A DNA stretch of 45,670 bases, from positions 1 to 45,670 of the forward strand of contig JAISSQ010000034.1 in assembly GCA_031273045.1 (NCBI GenBank), in the 5' to 3' direction. Shown in pieces: positions 27,797-37,600 of this stretch. The translations under genes and the position numbers were made by a program. Each line of letters begins with the position of its first letter. The stretch's first letter is position 1. The DNA comes from Puniceicoccales bacterium (GTDB lineage: Bacteria > Verrucomicrobiota > Verrucomicrobiia > Opitutales > UBA953). The notes below the pieces were generated by a model. That model had not been told where the DNA came from, ran no database searches, and worked only from the letters and a program-made list of their open reading frames with translations.

Positions 27797-27884
27797 TTAA
27801 AGTGATGGACTGATGTGTGTTTGTTTCGTGGTTTCGTAAAAAAGGTCGTCAAAAAATTTCGGGAAAAGGTTTCGCGGAAGTTTT

Positions 27885-27900
27885 GTTCGCTACGGCGAAC
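27885..27900 (-). other. Small hairpin in the region upstream of tpsA
   Basis: gttcgc-tacg-gcgaac, perfect 6-bp stem with a tetraloop. Confidence 0.4.
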
Positions 27901-27997
27901 ACAAGTTCCCTGCGGCGCTGATGCCGCATTCCACAGAACGCGGCGGACACCGGCGCGACCGAACTCAAAGCGCGCGCCCTCCCGTCACTGACATCAT

Positions 27998-28141
27998 GAG
28001 ACCGAGAGACCGAGAGACCGAGAGACCGAGAGACCGAGAGACCGAGAGGGCGAGAGACCGAGAGGGCGAGAGACCGAGAGGGCGAGAGACCGAGAGGGCG
28101 AGAGACCGAGAGGGCGAGAGACCGAGAGGGCGAGAGGGCGA
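27998..28141. repeat. Octanucleotide tandem repeat, 18 perfect-length units of GAG(AC/GG)CGA
   Basis: Read unit by unit: 6 x gagaccga, then alternating gagggcga/gagaccga, ending gagggcga gagggcga; 144 bp = 18 x 8. Confidence 0.97.
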
Positions 28142-28420
28142 TTATGCCCTTGTCGCATGCCATAATTCTCTCCGAAGGAGAGGTCGCGTGTCAAGCCAAA
28201 ACTGCCCGCACCGACGCGCGACAGCACACGAGGGAACGCCCCTTGCTTCACCCCGCGAACGCCATCGGCGACGGCGTGTCTTGCGTGTGTCTTAAACGAC
28301 CTTGGAAGCGTTGTGCGAACAGAGTGCGACATGAAAGATTTCGTATCCGTGCCACCTTCAAATCATCTCCGTCCCTCCCCTGCAAGCAATTTTTTTTTCA
28401 CCCCCTGTGCGCGCCGCGTA

Positions 28421-28775
28421 CATGGAGCGCCGCACATGGGAGCGCCGCACATGGGAGCGCCGCACATGGAGCGCCGCACATGGGAGCGCCGACTTTCAAG
28501 TCGGCTCGTCCCCTCTATGCGGCGCAGCCGCCACTTCAAAAAAGAGAAAGCAAGGCGGCTACGCCGCACCCTCGCCGAGCCGACTTGAAAGTCGGCGCTC
28601 CATGTGTGCGGCGCAGCCGCCACTTCAAAAAAAAGAGAAAGCAAGGCGGCTATCGCCGCAACACCGCCGAGCCGACTTGAAAGTCGGCGCTCCATGTGCG
28701 GCGGCGCTCCATGTGTGTGGCGCTCCATGTGCGGCGGCGCTCCATGTGTGTGGCGCTCCATGTGCGGCGGCGCGG
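28421..28775. repeat. Large nested inverted repeat with opposing tandem arrays and palindromic core
   Basis: Left arm: tandem 'catggg(a)gcgccgca' units (28421-28487). Right arm: reverse-complement units 'gcgctccatgtgcggcg/gcgctccatgtgtgtg' (28592-28770). Three 18-bp palindromes gccgactt(tc/ga)aagtcggc at 28488-28505, 28579-28596 and 28671-28688; internal gcggcGCAgccgc and gcggcTACgccgc hairpins. Confidence 0.9.
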
Positions 28776-28783
28776 CAGGTTGC

Positions 28784-29821
28784 TCACACGGTGCCGAGGG
28801 TTGGGTCGGGGACGGAGGCAGGGTCGTCGGGCAGCGTGGCGACGTTGAAATGTTCCGCCCAGGGCGGCAGCAGTTCGGCGTAGCGGTCGGCGACGTAAAC
28901 GATTGCCGCTTCCTCGCGCATTTGGCCCTCGTAGCCGGCGTGTTCGACGAGGCCGTGCTCGCCGCTGTAGAAGATGTGGTTGAGCCACGCCGGCAGTTTG
29001 CTGTCGCCGTAACTGCTCGGCAGGAGCAGGAACCGCTCGTCCACGAACGACGCCGGCGTCGCCACCAAGCCCTCCGAGAACACGTCCTTCACGAGCGTCG
29101 GACCGTCGTCGCCGGTAGCGGTGCCCTCGTCGCTGGTGCCTGCATTGGCGGCACCGCCGCCGGTGCTTTCCGCGTCCGAATTGCCGGTCGAATTGCCCTC
29201 CGTTTTTTCGCCGGCGGCCTCCTTGTCGTGTCCGATGATGTGGGTGAAGAAGTCCTGCCACGAGTGCGTGAGCCGGCCGAGCGCGGCGAGCGAGATGGCG
29301 GCGCCTTCGGGCGTTGGCGGCGCGGCGAGTTGGTCGTCGAAGACCTTCATTTCGGCGGCGAGGTAGTCCTGATAGCGGCGCGTCCAGTCGGCGGCGTTGG
29401 CGCGCCAGCCGACGGCGGCGTCCTGCGAGAGCGGCCGGTTGCAGTGCCGTTCGAGCAGGTCGAACGGCGACTTCCCCCGCGCGCGGAGCCAGTAGTTTTT
29501 GTCCTGATAGTGGTTCCAATAGGTGAGCCACTCGGCGACCTTTTTCATGTGCTTTTTGAAGATGCGCCGCCCGCGAATTTTGCGCAGCGCCTTCTGCGTG
29601 CACTTCGTGTGGTCGTCGTCGAAGAACGCGCTCGAAAACGCGAGCGCGCCGCCAGCGGCGGCAATGGCGCGGGCGCGGGCGCGCTGGGCGGCGTCGAATT
29701 CGGCGCGACCCGACGCAAAAATTTCGTCGAGACGCGCGCGGCCGTCGTGGATGGCGGGCAAGGCGGAGATGAAGGGGAAGTTCGGGTGCGCGAGCGCGAT
29801 GGAGTAGGAGGTGGAGTTCAT
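28784..29821 (-). CDS. Hypothetical protein, 345 aa, with LGRLTHSWQDFFTHIIGHD motif (weak resemblance to zinc-dependent phospholipase C / Het-C-like His motifs)
   Basis: Complete ORF lacking obvious signal peptide, non-shadow composition (balanced aa incl. W, Y, H, K, D); starts 34 nt after the TatD stop, operon-like spacing. Confidence 0.7.
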   Translation of the reverse strand: MNSTSYSIALAHPNFPFISALPAIHDGRARLDEIFASGRAEFDAAQRARARAIAAAGGALAFSSAFFDDDHTKCTQKALRKIRGRRIFKKHMKKVAEWLTYWNHYQDKNYWLRARGKSPFDLLERHCNRPLSQDAAVGWRANAADWTRRYQDYLAAEMKVFDDQLAAPPTPEGAAISLAALGRLTHSWQDFFTHIIGHDKEAAGEKTEGNSTGNSDAESTGGGAANAGTSDEGTATGDDGPTLVKDVFSEGLVATPASFVDERFLLLPSSYGDSKLPAWLNHIFYSGEHGLVEHAGYEGQMREEAAIVYVADRYAELLPPWAEHFNVATLPDDPASVPDPTLGTV

Positions 29822-29855
29822 AGCGGGCGCAACGGTTGCGTCCGCCGGCGGTGTG

Positions 29856-30689
29856 TCAAGCGTGACGGAACAGCGCGCGGAAATTTTCCGCGACCCGCGC
29901 CGCGAACGCCTCCAACGGTTCGCCCCGCGCGCTTGCCGCCGCCGTGTAGCCGGCGAAAAGCGCGGCGTGGCGCGCTTCGGCCGCGGCGAACGCGCCGGCG
30001 GCGTCGGTCTCGACGAGCAAGCGGTCGGGCGCGATGGAGGCGACGAGCGCGCGCCGCTTGGCGGGGTTCCGGCGGGTGCCGGCGAAGAAGTCCGCCGAGA
30101 ACGAAAAGCGCGCGCCGAGTTTGGCGAACACGCGCGCCTGTTCGACGGAGCCGTTGAACCCGTGCAGCAGAAACGGGCGCGCCGGTGGCGTCTCGCGCAG
30201 CGCGGATTCGAGCGCGCCGGCGGCGGCGACGCAGTGCAGCACGGCGACGCGGTTCATCTCGCGGGCGAGCGCGAGTTGGACGCGCAGCACCTCGCGCTGG
30301 CGGGCGAAGACGGCGGCGGCGGCATCACCGCCACCGCCGGCACCGCCGGCACCGGTGGTTCGGCGCGAGCGGTCGAGTCCGATTTCGCCGACGGCGGCGC
30401 TGGGGAAGCGCGCGAGGATTTCGCGCAGACGCCGCTCCCAACCGGCGGCGGTGCCACCGGCACGCCACGGGTGAATTCCGAAAGCGGGGATGACGCGCTC
30501 CGGCGCGTCGGCGGCGAGCGCGGCGACGGCGTCCCAATCCGCCTCGCTGACGGCGTTGACCACCTCGCCGGCGGTGCCGCTCCCGCCGTTCCCACCACCG
30601 CCGCCGCTCGCGCCCCCCGCGTCCCCTTCCCCGCCCTCTTCGGGCGCGAGATGCCGGTGGGCGTCGCAGAGCGAGAAGCGCGGGTTCAT
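29856..30689 (-). CDS. TatD family hydrolase (metal-dependent DNase-like), 277 aa
   Basis: N-terminal DAHRHL, FGIHPWRA, VGEIGLDRS, FARQREVLRVQLALAREMNRVAVLHCVAA, FLLHGFNGSVEQA, RLLVETDA: the ordered motif set of the TatD family. Confidence 0.88.
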   Translation of the reverse strand: MNPRFSLCDAHRHLAPEEGGEGDAGGASGGGGGNGGSGTAGEVVNAVSEADWDAVAALAADAPERVIPAFGIHPWRAGGTAAGWERRLREILARFPSAAVGEIGLDRSRRTTGAGGAGGGGDAAAAVFARQREVLRVQLALAREMNRVAVLHCVAAAGALESALRETPPARPFLLHGFNGSVEQARVFAKLGARFSFSADFFAGTRRNPAKRRALVASIAPDRLLVETDAAGAFAAAEARHAALFAGYTAAASARGEPLEAFAARVAENFRALFRHA

Positions 30690-30713
30690 GTCAGCGGCGT
30701 TTCCCGCCCCGCG

Positions 30714-31650
30714 TCAGAACCGCACGCGGAACGTCGCGTTCAGCCGGTGGGAGGTCTGGAAGTCGAAGTCGGTCTCGTAGGAGTAGGACAGCCCGAGCGA
30801 GATGGCGCTGTTGAAGTTCAGTTCCGCGCTCGGTCCGATTTCGAAGACCCCTTCCGGCACGGCGTAGGAGCGCACGGTGAAGCGTTTGCTTGCGGAGGTG
30901 CCGGCGCCGCTGGCGGAGTTGATGAAGTTCGTGCCGATGCGGAAATCGCTGTCGAGCAGTTCGCGTCCGTAGGCGGCGTTGAGCGAGACGCGCAGCGACG
31001 GCGTGGTCGGAACGGGAACGCTTTTCGCGGCGGCGGTGAGCGTCGTCTCCGGCTTGCCGCCGAACGACTTGAACCAGTTCAACCCCGTGCCGACGCGCGC
31101 GCGCAGCGACTCTTGGACGAAGCCCTCGACGTGCAGCCCGCCCTCGCCGAGGTTCGTGGTCTCGCTGAACGTGTCCACGCGCGCCCGCAGGTAATCCGCG
31201 CCGAGGAACGGCGTGAGCGAGACCGACCAGCCCTTGCCGCGCGCGAGCACCGCGCTGCCGGTGAGGTAGAGCGAGCCGCCGAAGTCGTAGCCGTCCGGCG
31301 ACGCCTTGTTGGTGAGCGTCTCGTCGCCGAGGCGCACCTTGCGGATGGTCTCGTAGCGGCTCACGCCGCCATAGACGGAGCCGTCGAGGTGGAGGAAGTT
31401 GGCGAGCGCGACGCTGCCGTAGGCGGTGACGCGGAACTCGTCCTGCGTGAGGCGGCCGCCGCCGTCGTGGACGTTGGCGCGTCCGAGGTGTCCGCTGAAC
31501 GCTGCGCCGAGCAGCACTTCGGGCGCGACGAAGCCGTCCACGCCGACGATTGAGCCGTAGTTGTCGGAGTCGAAGACCGGCGCGGAGTTGCCGGAGTCGT
31601 TTTTGCCGAACGCGCCGATGCCGCTGAACCAGACGCTTGTCGCGCCGTCG
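30714..31650 (-). other. Autotransporter beta-barrel domain of the giant autotransporter
   Basis: SVWFSGIGAFGKNDSG...VGVDGFVAPEVLLGAAFSGHLGRANVHDGG...LSYSYETDFDFQTSHRLNATFRVRF*. Confidence 0.85.
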
Positions 31651-34600
31651 GCGACTTTCCCCGCGCGCGAGACGAGCGAGTCGCGGCGCGAGGCGGTGTG
31701 TTCGCGCAACGTGGCACCGGCGGCGCGCGCTCCCTCGACCGCCATCGCGGTCAACGCGCCGTAGGCGAGCGGGGTCGCCTGCCAGAGGGCGCGCTCGGCG
31801 GCGGCGTGGTCGGTGTCGAGCAGCGAATCAATGCCGGAGATGAGCGAGCCGCCGCTGCCGGCCGCGGCGAGGTCGTTGAGCGCGTCGAGGTAGCCGCCGG
31901 TGCCGGCGAGCAGACCACTGTGGAGCGAGATGCGCTGGGATTCGGGGACGCTTGGGTCGGCGAGGAAGTTGTAGTCGCGCCGGATGAGGATGGTGCCGGT
32001 GTTTCGGTCAACCATCGTCCCGCGATAGGCGAGGTTCGCGAAGATGATTTCGAGGTCGGCGGAGAAGCGCGCGTAGCCCTTCTGCTCCTCGATTTGGGCT
32101 TCGGCATCGAGCAGTTCCGGCGCGCTTTTCGCGGAGCCGTCCTCCGTGATGTTTTGCAGCAAGCCGGGGAGCGTGACCGAGCCGTTCACGAACGACAGTG
32201 TGGTGTCGCGGTTGATGGTCAGCAGCAGTGTGCCGCCGATTTCGATGTTGGCTTGGCCGGAGTCGCCGCCGGCGTAGCGGATGAGGTCGTGCTCGGTGGC
32301 GGAGAACACTTCGAGTTCCAGTGTGCCGGCGTTCTCGAAGCGGCCGTGGATTTCGATGGTTCCGGCACTGTAGCCCGGGCGGATGATGCCGCTGGCGGTG
32401 TTGCGGAAGACGCCGCCGTCGGCGACGCGGATGATGCCGTTGCCGGCGATGAGGCCGCTGTTGACGAGGATGCCGGCGGTGATGGTGCCGGAGGTGGCGG
32501 GGTTGGGCGCGCCGGTGGCGGCGCTGCCGGCGGCGGCTGGGCTGCCGAGGTTGAGTTCGGCACCGGCGGAGACGGTGAAGTTGGGCGCCTCGTTGCTGCG
32601 ACCGCTGGCGTCTATGACGAACGCGCCGCCGTCGGCGTCCACGCGGCGCGTGGCGGCGAGCAGGGCGCCGTTGGAGACGGTGAGGACGCCGGCGGTGTGG
32701 GCGACGGCGGTGAAGGCGCCGCCGGCGCCGGTGAAGGTGGCGTAGGTCGCGCCGGAGGAGTCCGTCGCGCTGCCGATGACGGACGCGGTGCCGTCGCCTC
32801 GGAACTCCAGCGCGCCCAGCCCGCTCTTGACGAGGGAGCCGTCGGCGGGGGCGTCAACGCCGTCGAACACCCAGCCGGTGTCGAGGCGGGTTTCGGGGAC
32901 GCCGACGATGCCGTTGCCGGTGAAGACGTGGGTGGCGGCGCCGATGACGCGCATGGCGCTCACGCGCACGCCACCGGTGGCGGCGACGGCGATGACGTTG
33001 GTGAGCGAGGCGGGGTCGGAGTAGGTGGCGTTGACGTTGGCGACGTGCCCGAAGAGCACGGCGTCGCCGTTTGCGAACGCGACGTCCTCGGTGCGCGCGT
33101 CGGACGCGACGTAGCCGGGGAGCGCGCGCTTCCACGCGAGGTTGCCGCCGTTGAGCACGTCCCACGTGCCGGCGTAGGCGCCGTAGTATTCGCTGCCGGC
33201 GTCGGTGACGAGCGAGCCGCCGCCCCACGTGACCGCGTTGTTTTGCAGGTCGCTGGCGGTGCCGGTGTCGTCGCCGGTGACTTGGAGCATGAGTTTTTGC
33301 AGCGGCTGACCGGAGCCGCCGAGCGGTTCCGCGGGCAGGAGGACGTAGTTGACGCTCAGGGTGGAGGTCGGGTCGAGCGGGCGGCCGTTGTTGAGCGTGG
33401 TGATGGCGGTGTTCGGGTCGAAGTCGGCGGGGAAGGCGTTGTCGCCGCCGATGATGAGCAGGGTGTAGGTGCCGTTGACGACGCGCGAGAGGTTGAAGAC
33501 GAGTTGACCGGCGGCGGTGTCGCACGTGAACGCCTCGACGTTGAGCACGTCGCACAGGTTGTCCCCGTAGATGTCGAACGCGAGCGCGGCGCCGCCGGTG
33601 ACCGGCTCGACGATGAGGTTCTTCAGGTTGAGCGACTGCGGGGTGATGAACGCCGCGCCGTGCGTGGCGCCGACCTGCAGCGTGCCGGCGCGGAGGGCGA
33701 AGCCGCCGTCGTTGGCGATGGAGCCGGTGACGCGCAGCGTGCCGGTGCCGCTCTTGATGAGCGCGCCGCCGCCGGCGACGCTCGCGCTCGCGCCGAGGGA
33801 CTGCGTGAGCGTCTGCGCGAGTTCGAGGGTCGCGCCGGTGTCAATGGTGATGCGGGTGTTGTAGTTGCCGGTGGCGCCGGCGGTGTCGGCGCCGAGCAGG
33901 CCGCTGACGACGAGCGTTCCGGCGCGCACGAACGTCTCGCCGGTGTAGGTGTTGCGGTTGCTCGAAAGGGTGAGCGTGCCGCCGCCGGTCTTCTCCAACG
34001 AGCCGCTGCCGACGATGGCGCCGGCGAGGGTCTGCGGGGCGGTGCCGGTGACGGCGACGGAGAGGCGCGAGAGCGCGGACGCAAGGTCAACGGTGCCGCG
34101 ATAGACGCCGCCGGCGCCGAGCACGCCGGTGATTTCGAGCGTGCCCGCCTCGACGGTGGTGTCGCCGGTGAACGTGTTCGCGGCGGAAAGTTGGAGTGTG
34201 CCCGCGCCCGCCTTGACGATGTCGCCGGGGCCGGTGATGGCTTGGGTGAAGTTCCACAGCGTCGTGTCGGCGGCGCCGGCGGTGGTGGAGCCGACCTCGA
34301 AGCGCAGCGTGGTGGCGGCGTCAATTTCCTCGTCGGTCGGCTCGCCGGTTTCGGGGTCGAGGACGGCGATTTTTTCGGGGGCGAAGGTGATGGCGCCGCC
34401 GCTGTTGCCGCCGGCGGCGGAGTTGTCGCGCAGGACGAGCGCGCCGCGCCGGATGGTGACGCCGCCGGTGAACAGGTTGTCCACGCGCGCGAGGATGAGG
34501 TCGCCGGCGCCGGTCTTTTCGAGCGAGCCGTTGCCGGTGACACGCCGCAGCAGCAACGCCTCGGCCTCGTAGGCGGCGGTGTCGCCGTCGAAGTCCGCCA

Positions 34601-37600
34601 GCGTCTTCGTGGTGGAGACGGACAGCACGGCGCCGTTGGACAGTTCGGTGACGTGCCCGTCCGAGCCGTCGTTCACGCCGCCGGCGGCGACGCCGTTCTG
34701 GCGGAGCGTGCCGCCTTCGACGCGCACGGCGCCGTTGAACACGCTCACGCCGGAGAGGACGAGCGTGCCCGGTCCCGCCTTGATGAGCGCGCCGTCGCCG
34801 GTGAGTTGCTTGTCGTAGTCCCAGACGTCGGCGGCGGCGCGGATTTCGACCTTGAACGCGGCGCCGTCGGCGACGCTCACGATGTCGCCGGTGCCGGTGG
34901 CGGCGGCGTTGCGGATGGTGAGTGTGCCGGCGGCGATGACGGTGTCGCCCGCGTAGGTGTTGTATTCGCCGGCGAGCGAGGTGGGTTCGAGGACGACTTC
35001 GCCGGCGCCGGTCTTGAGCAGCCGGCCGGCGCCGGTGACGCGGCGGTCGAACGTGATGCTTTCGCGCGAGCCGGCGACGCGCAGTTCGAGCGTGGCGGTG
35101 GCGGCGGCGAGCGTGATGGTCTGGTTCGTGCCGGCGGCCTTGGCGGTGAGCAGCGCGAGCGTGCCGGCCTCGACGGTCACGGGACCGCTGAACGTGTTGT
35201 CGCGCGCGAGGACGACGATGCCCTCGCCGCGCTTGATGACGGAGCCGCCGCCGGTGATTTCCTTGTAGAAGTTCTGCGCGGCGGCGGTGGTGCCGGCGGC
35301 GAGGTTCGCGGCGCCGATGTCGAACACGAGCGTCGTGCCCGGGGCGAGGGTGACGGCGGCGGTGGCGGTCGGGTCGGAGGCGTCGCGCGCGGCGCCGGCG
35401 GCGCGGACGTCGCCGAGGACGAGCGTGCCGTCGCTGACGGTCGTGGCGCCGGTGTAGTTGTTGGGTCCGGCGAGGATGAGCGTGCCGTCGCCGGTCTTGG
35501 TGAGCGTGTCGCCGGTCCAGCCGTTGTAGCCGTTTCCGCCGCGCGCGACGGGGTTGTCGGCGAGGGTGGCGCGGTAGTTGTAGTTGCCGTTGAGGGCGTC
35601 GGCGCTGTCGGGCGCGCTGCCGATGGTGAAGGAGACCTTGTTGGTGACGGCGCCCTCGGCGTCGTGGAGGTTGGAGATGAGGAACGTGCCGTGCTGGGTT
35701 CCGACGGGCGTGTTGTTCCACACGAGGGCGTTCTTGATGAGCAGTTGCTCGCCGGCGGCGGCGGCGGTGGAGCCGTCCCCGAACACGGTGCCGGCGGCGA
35801 ACGCCTCCTTGCGGATGCCGGTCATCATGAACGTGTCGAGCGACACGTCGGCGGGCGTCGGGGTCTCGACCAATTCCGCCGCGTCAACGTAGGCGACCTG
35901 CGCGCGCAGTCCGTAGGTGGGGATGGAGATGCTGGCGGCGCGGGCGACGGGCACGCTGACGCCCTCGACGTAGGAGATGATGTTGATGATGCTGCGGTTG
36001 TCGCCGGCGCCGCCGGTGAAGCGCAACTGACCGCCGGCGACGAGCGCCTCGATGTAGAGCGGGTTCGCCTCGGTCGAACCGGTCGCGGTGGCGACGGGCA
36101 CGGAGAGCGTGGAGGCGTTGCCGAAGACGGCGTCACCGGTGGTGCGCGCGCGGCTGCCGGCGGCGATTTCGAGCGTGGCGCCCGGACGCGCCTCGATGCC
36201 GGCGGAGCCGTTCGAGACGGCGTCCGCGCCGCTCCACGCGCCCGCCTCCGCGTCCCACAGCGCGACGCCGCCGGAGAGTTTGAGCGCGCCGTCGGTGATG
36301 GTGAGTTTGCCGGCGAAGTCGCTCGGGAAGGGCAGCCAGACGGTGCCGTCGCCGTCCTTGATGACGGCGCCGGTGCCGGTGATTGCCTTGCCGAACTCGC
36401 CGTCGCCCGCCTCGGAGTATTCGAGTTTGAGCGTGGCGGCGGTGCCGGTGGTGCCGATGGTGACGGTGCCGCCGCGCGTGCCGCCGGTGGCGAGCAGGTT
36501 GCGCAGCGTGAGCGTGCCGGCGGTGACGGTCGTGGCGCCGGAGTAGGAGCCGCGCACTTCGAGGATGAGTTCGCCGCTGCCGGTCTTGGTCAGGCCGCCG
36601 TCGCCGGAGATGCAGTTCGCGGTCGAGGGGTTCGCGAGCGTCTCGTCCCCGTGGAAGCGGTAGTTGCCGGAGGAGACGTTGACGGTGATGCCGCCGGCGC
36701 CGACGGAGACCTCGCCGCTGACGATGATGTCGCGGTAGGTGGCGCTGTCGGGGAAGATGACGGAGTCGCCGGCGAGGAAGTTGCGGATGGTCAGGCCGGC
36801 GATTTTGCCGTCCCAGTTGTTGGCGGAGGCGGAGGCGGCGTGGCCGTCGTCGTTGCGCCAGACGGTCTCCTCGCCGGCGTCGCCGCCGCGCCACGTGAGC
36901 GTGGTGTTCGTGTCGGCGTCAACGAACGCGAGGGAGAGGACGCGCCCCTGCGCGCCGCCGGCGACGAGGCCGAGGAACGCGGGCGTGCCGGCGGTCTTGC
37001 TGCGGATGCGCAGTTCCTCGGTCTGGCGGACGCCGCCGTAGTAGAGCGCGGCGTCGGCGGGCAGTCCGGCGTTGGAGATGCCGGAGAGGACGGCGCGCGC
37101 GTCAATGAGCGGGTAACTGCCGGTGTCGAAATCGGCGGGGGTGATGACCTCGAAAACCAGCCCGCTCACGCCCGGTCCGTCGAACGACTGTCCGTCGAGC
37201 GTGAGGCGCGCGGCGTCGTCCGCGGGATACGCCGGTATCGCGGCGCCCTCGGCGACGGGCACGGCGCCGGTGAGGTCGAAGCGCAGCGTGGCGCCGGCGG
37301 CGAGGGTGAGCGCGCCGTTGGTGAACTTGAAGCGGTTCGCGCCGGCGAAGACGACGACGCCGCCGGCGGAAAAGTCGAAGCCGGTGGTGCCGGTGGCGGT
37401 GACGCTGCCGCCGAGGAACGCGATGCGCTCGGCGGCGGTCGAGGTGTCCTTGACGACGTTGCCATAGACGGTGAGGCCGGCGGCGGTCGCCGAGCCGCGC
37501 AGGTAGGAGCCGGCGGCGAGCGTCAGGTTGCGGTTCGAGCCGGCGGTGCCGACGGTCACGGTGCCGCCGTCCGCCCATTCGAGGCCGCCGGCGTCCGAGT

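Noticed and set aside
27849-28332. Small ORFs through the octamer tract (27849..28163 -, 27994..28332 -, 27921..28295 +)
   Set aside because: They are open simply because the repeat lacks stop codons; low-complexity RPRDRET/SLALSVSRP peptides, no SD, no non-repeat domain. Kept only as a phase-variation substrate idea.
27998-28775. CRISPR array
   Set aside because: The octamers are contiguous without spacers, and the ~15-bp units at 28421-28770 are tandem or inverted without unique spacers; no cas genes in the window.
28144-30157. Plus-strand ORFs including 28144..28680 and 28604..30157
   Set aside because: Translate the palindromic repeat element and the antisense of the 345-aa and TatD genes; no independent support.
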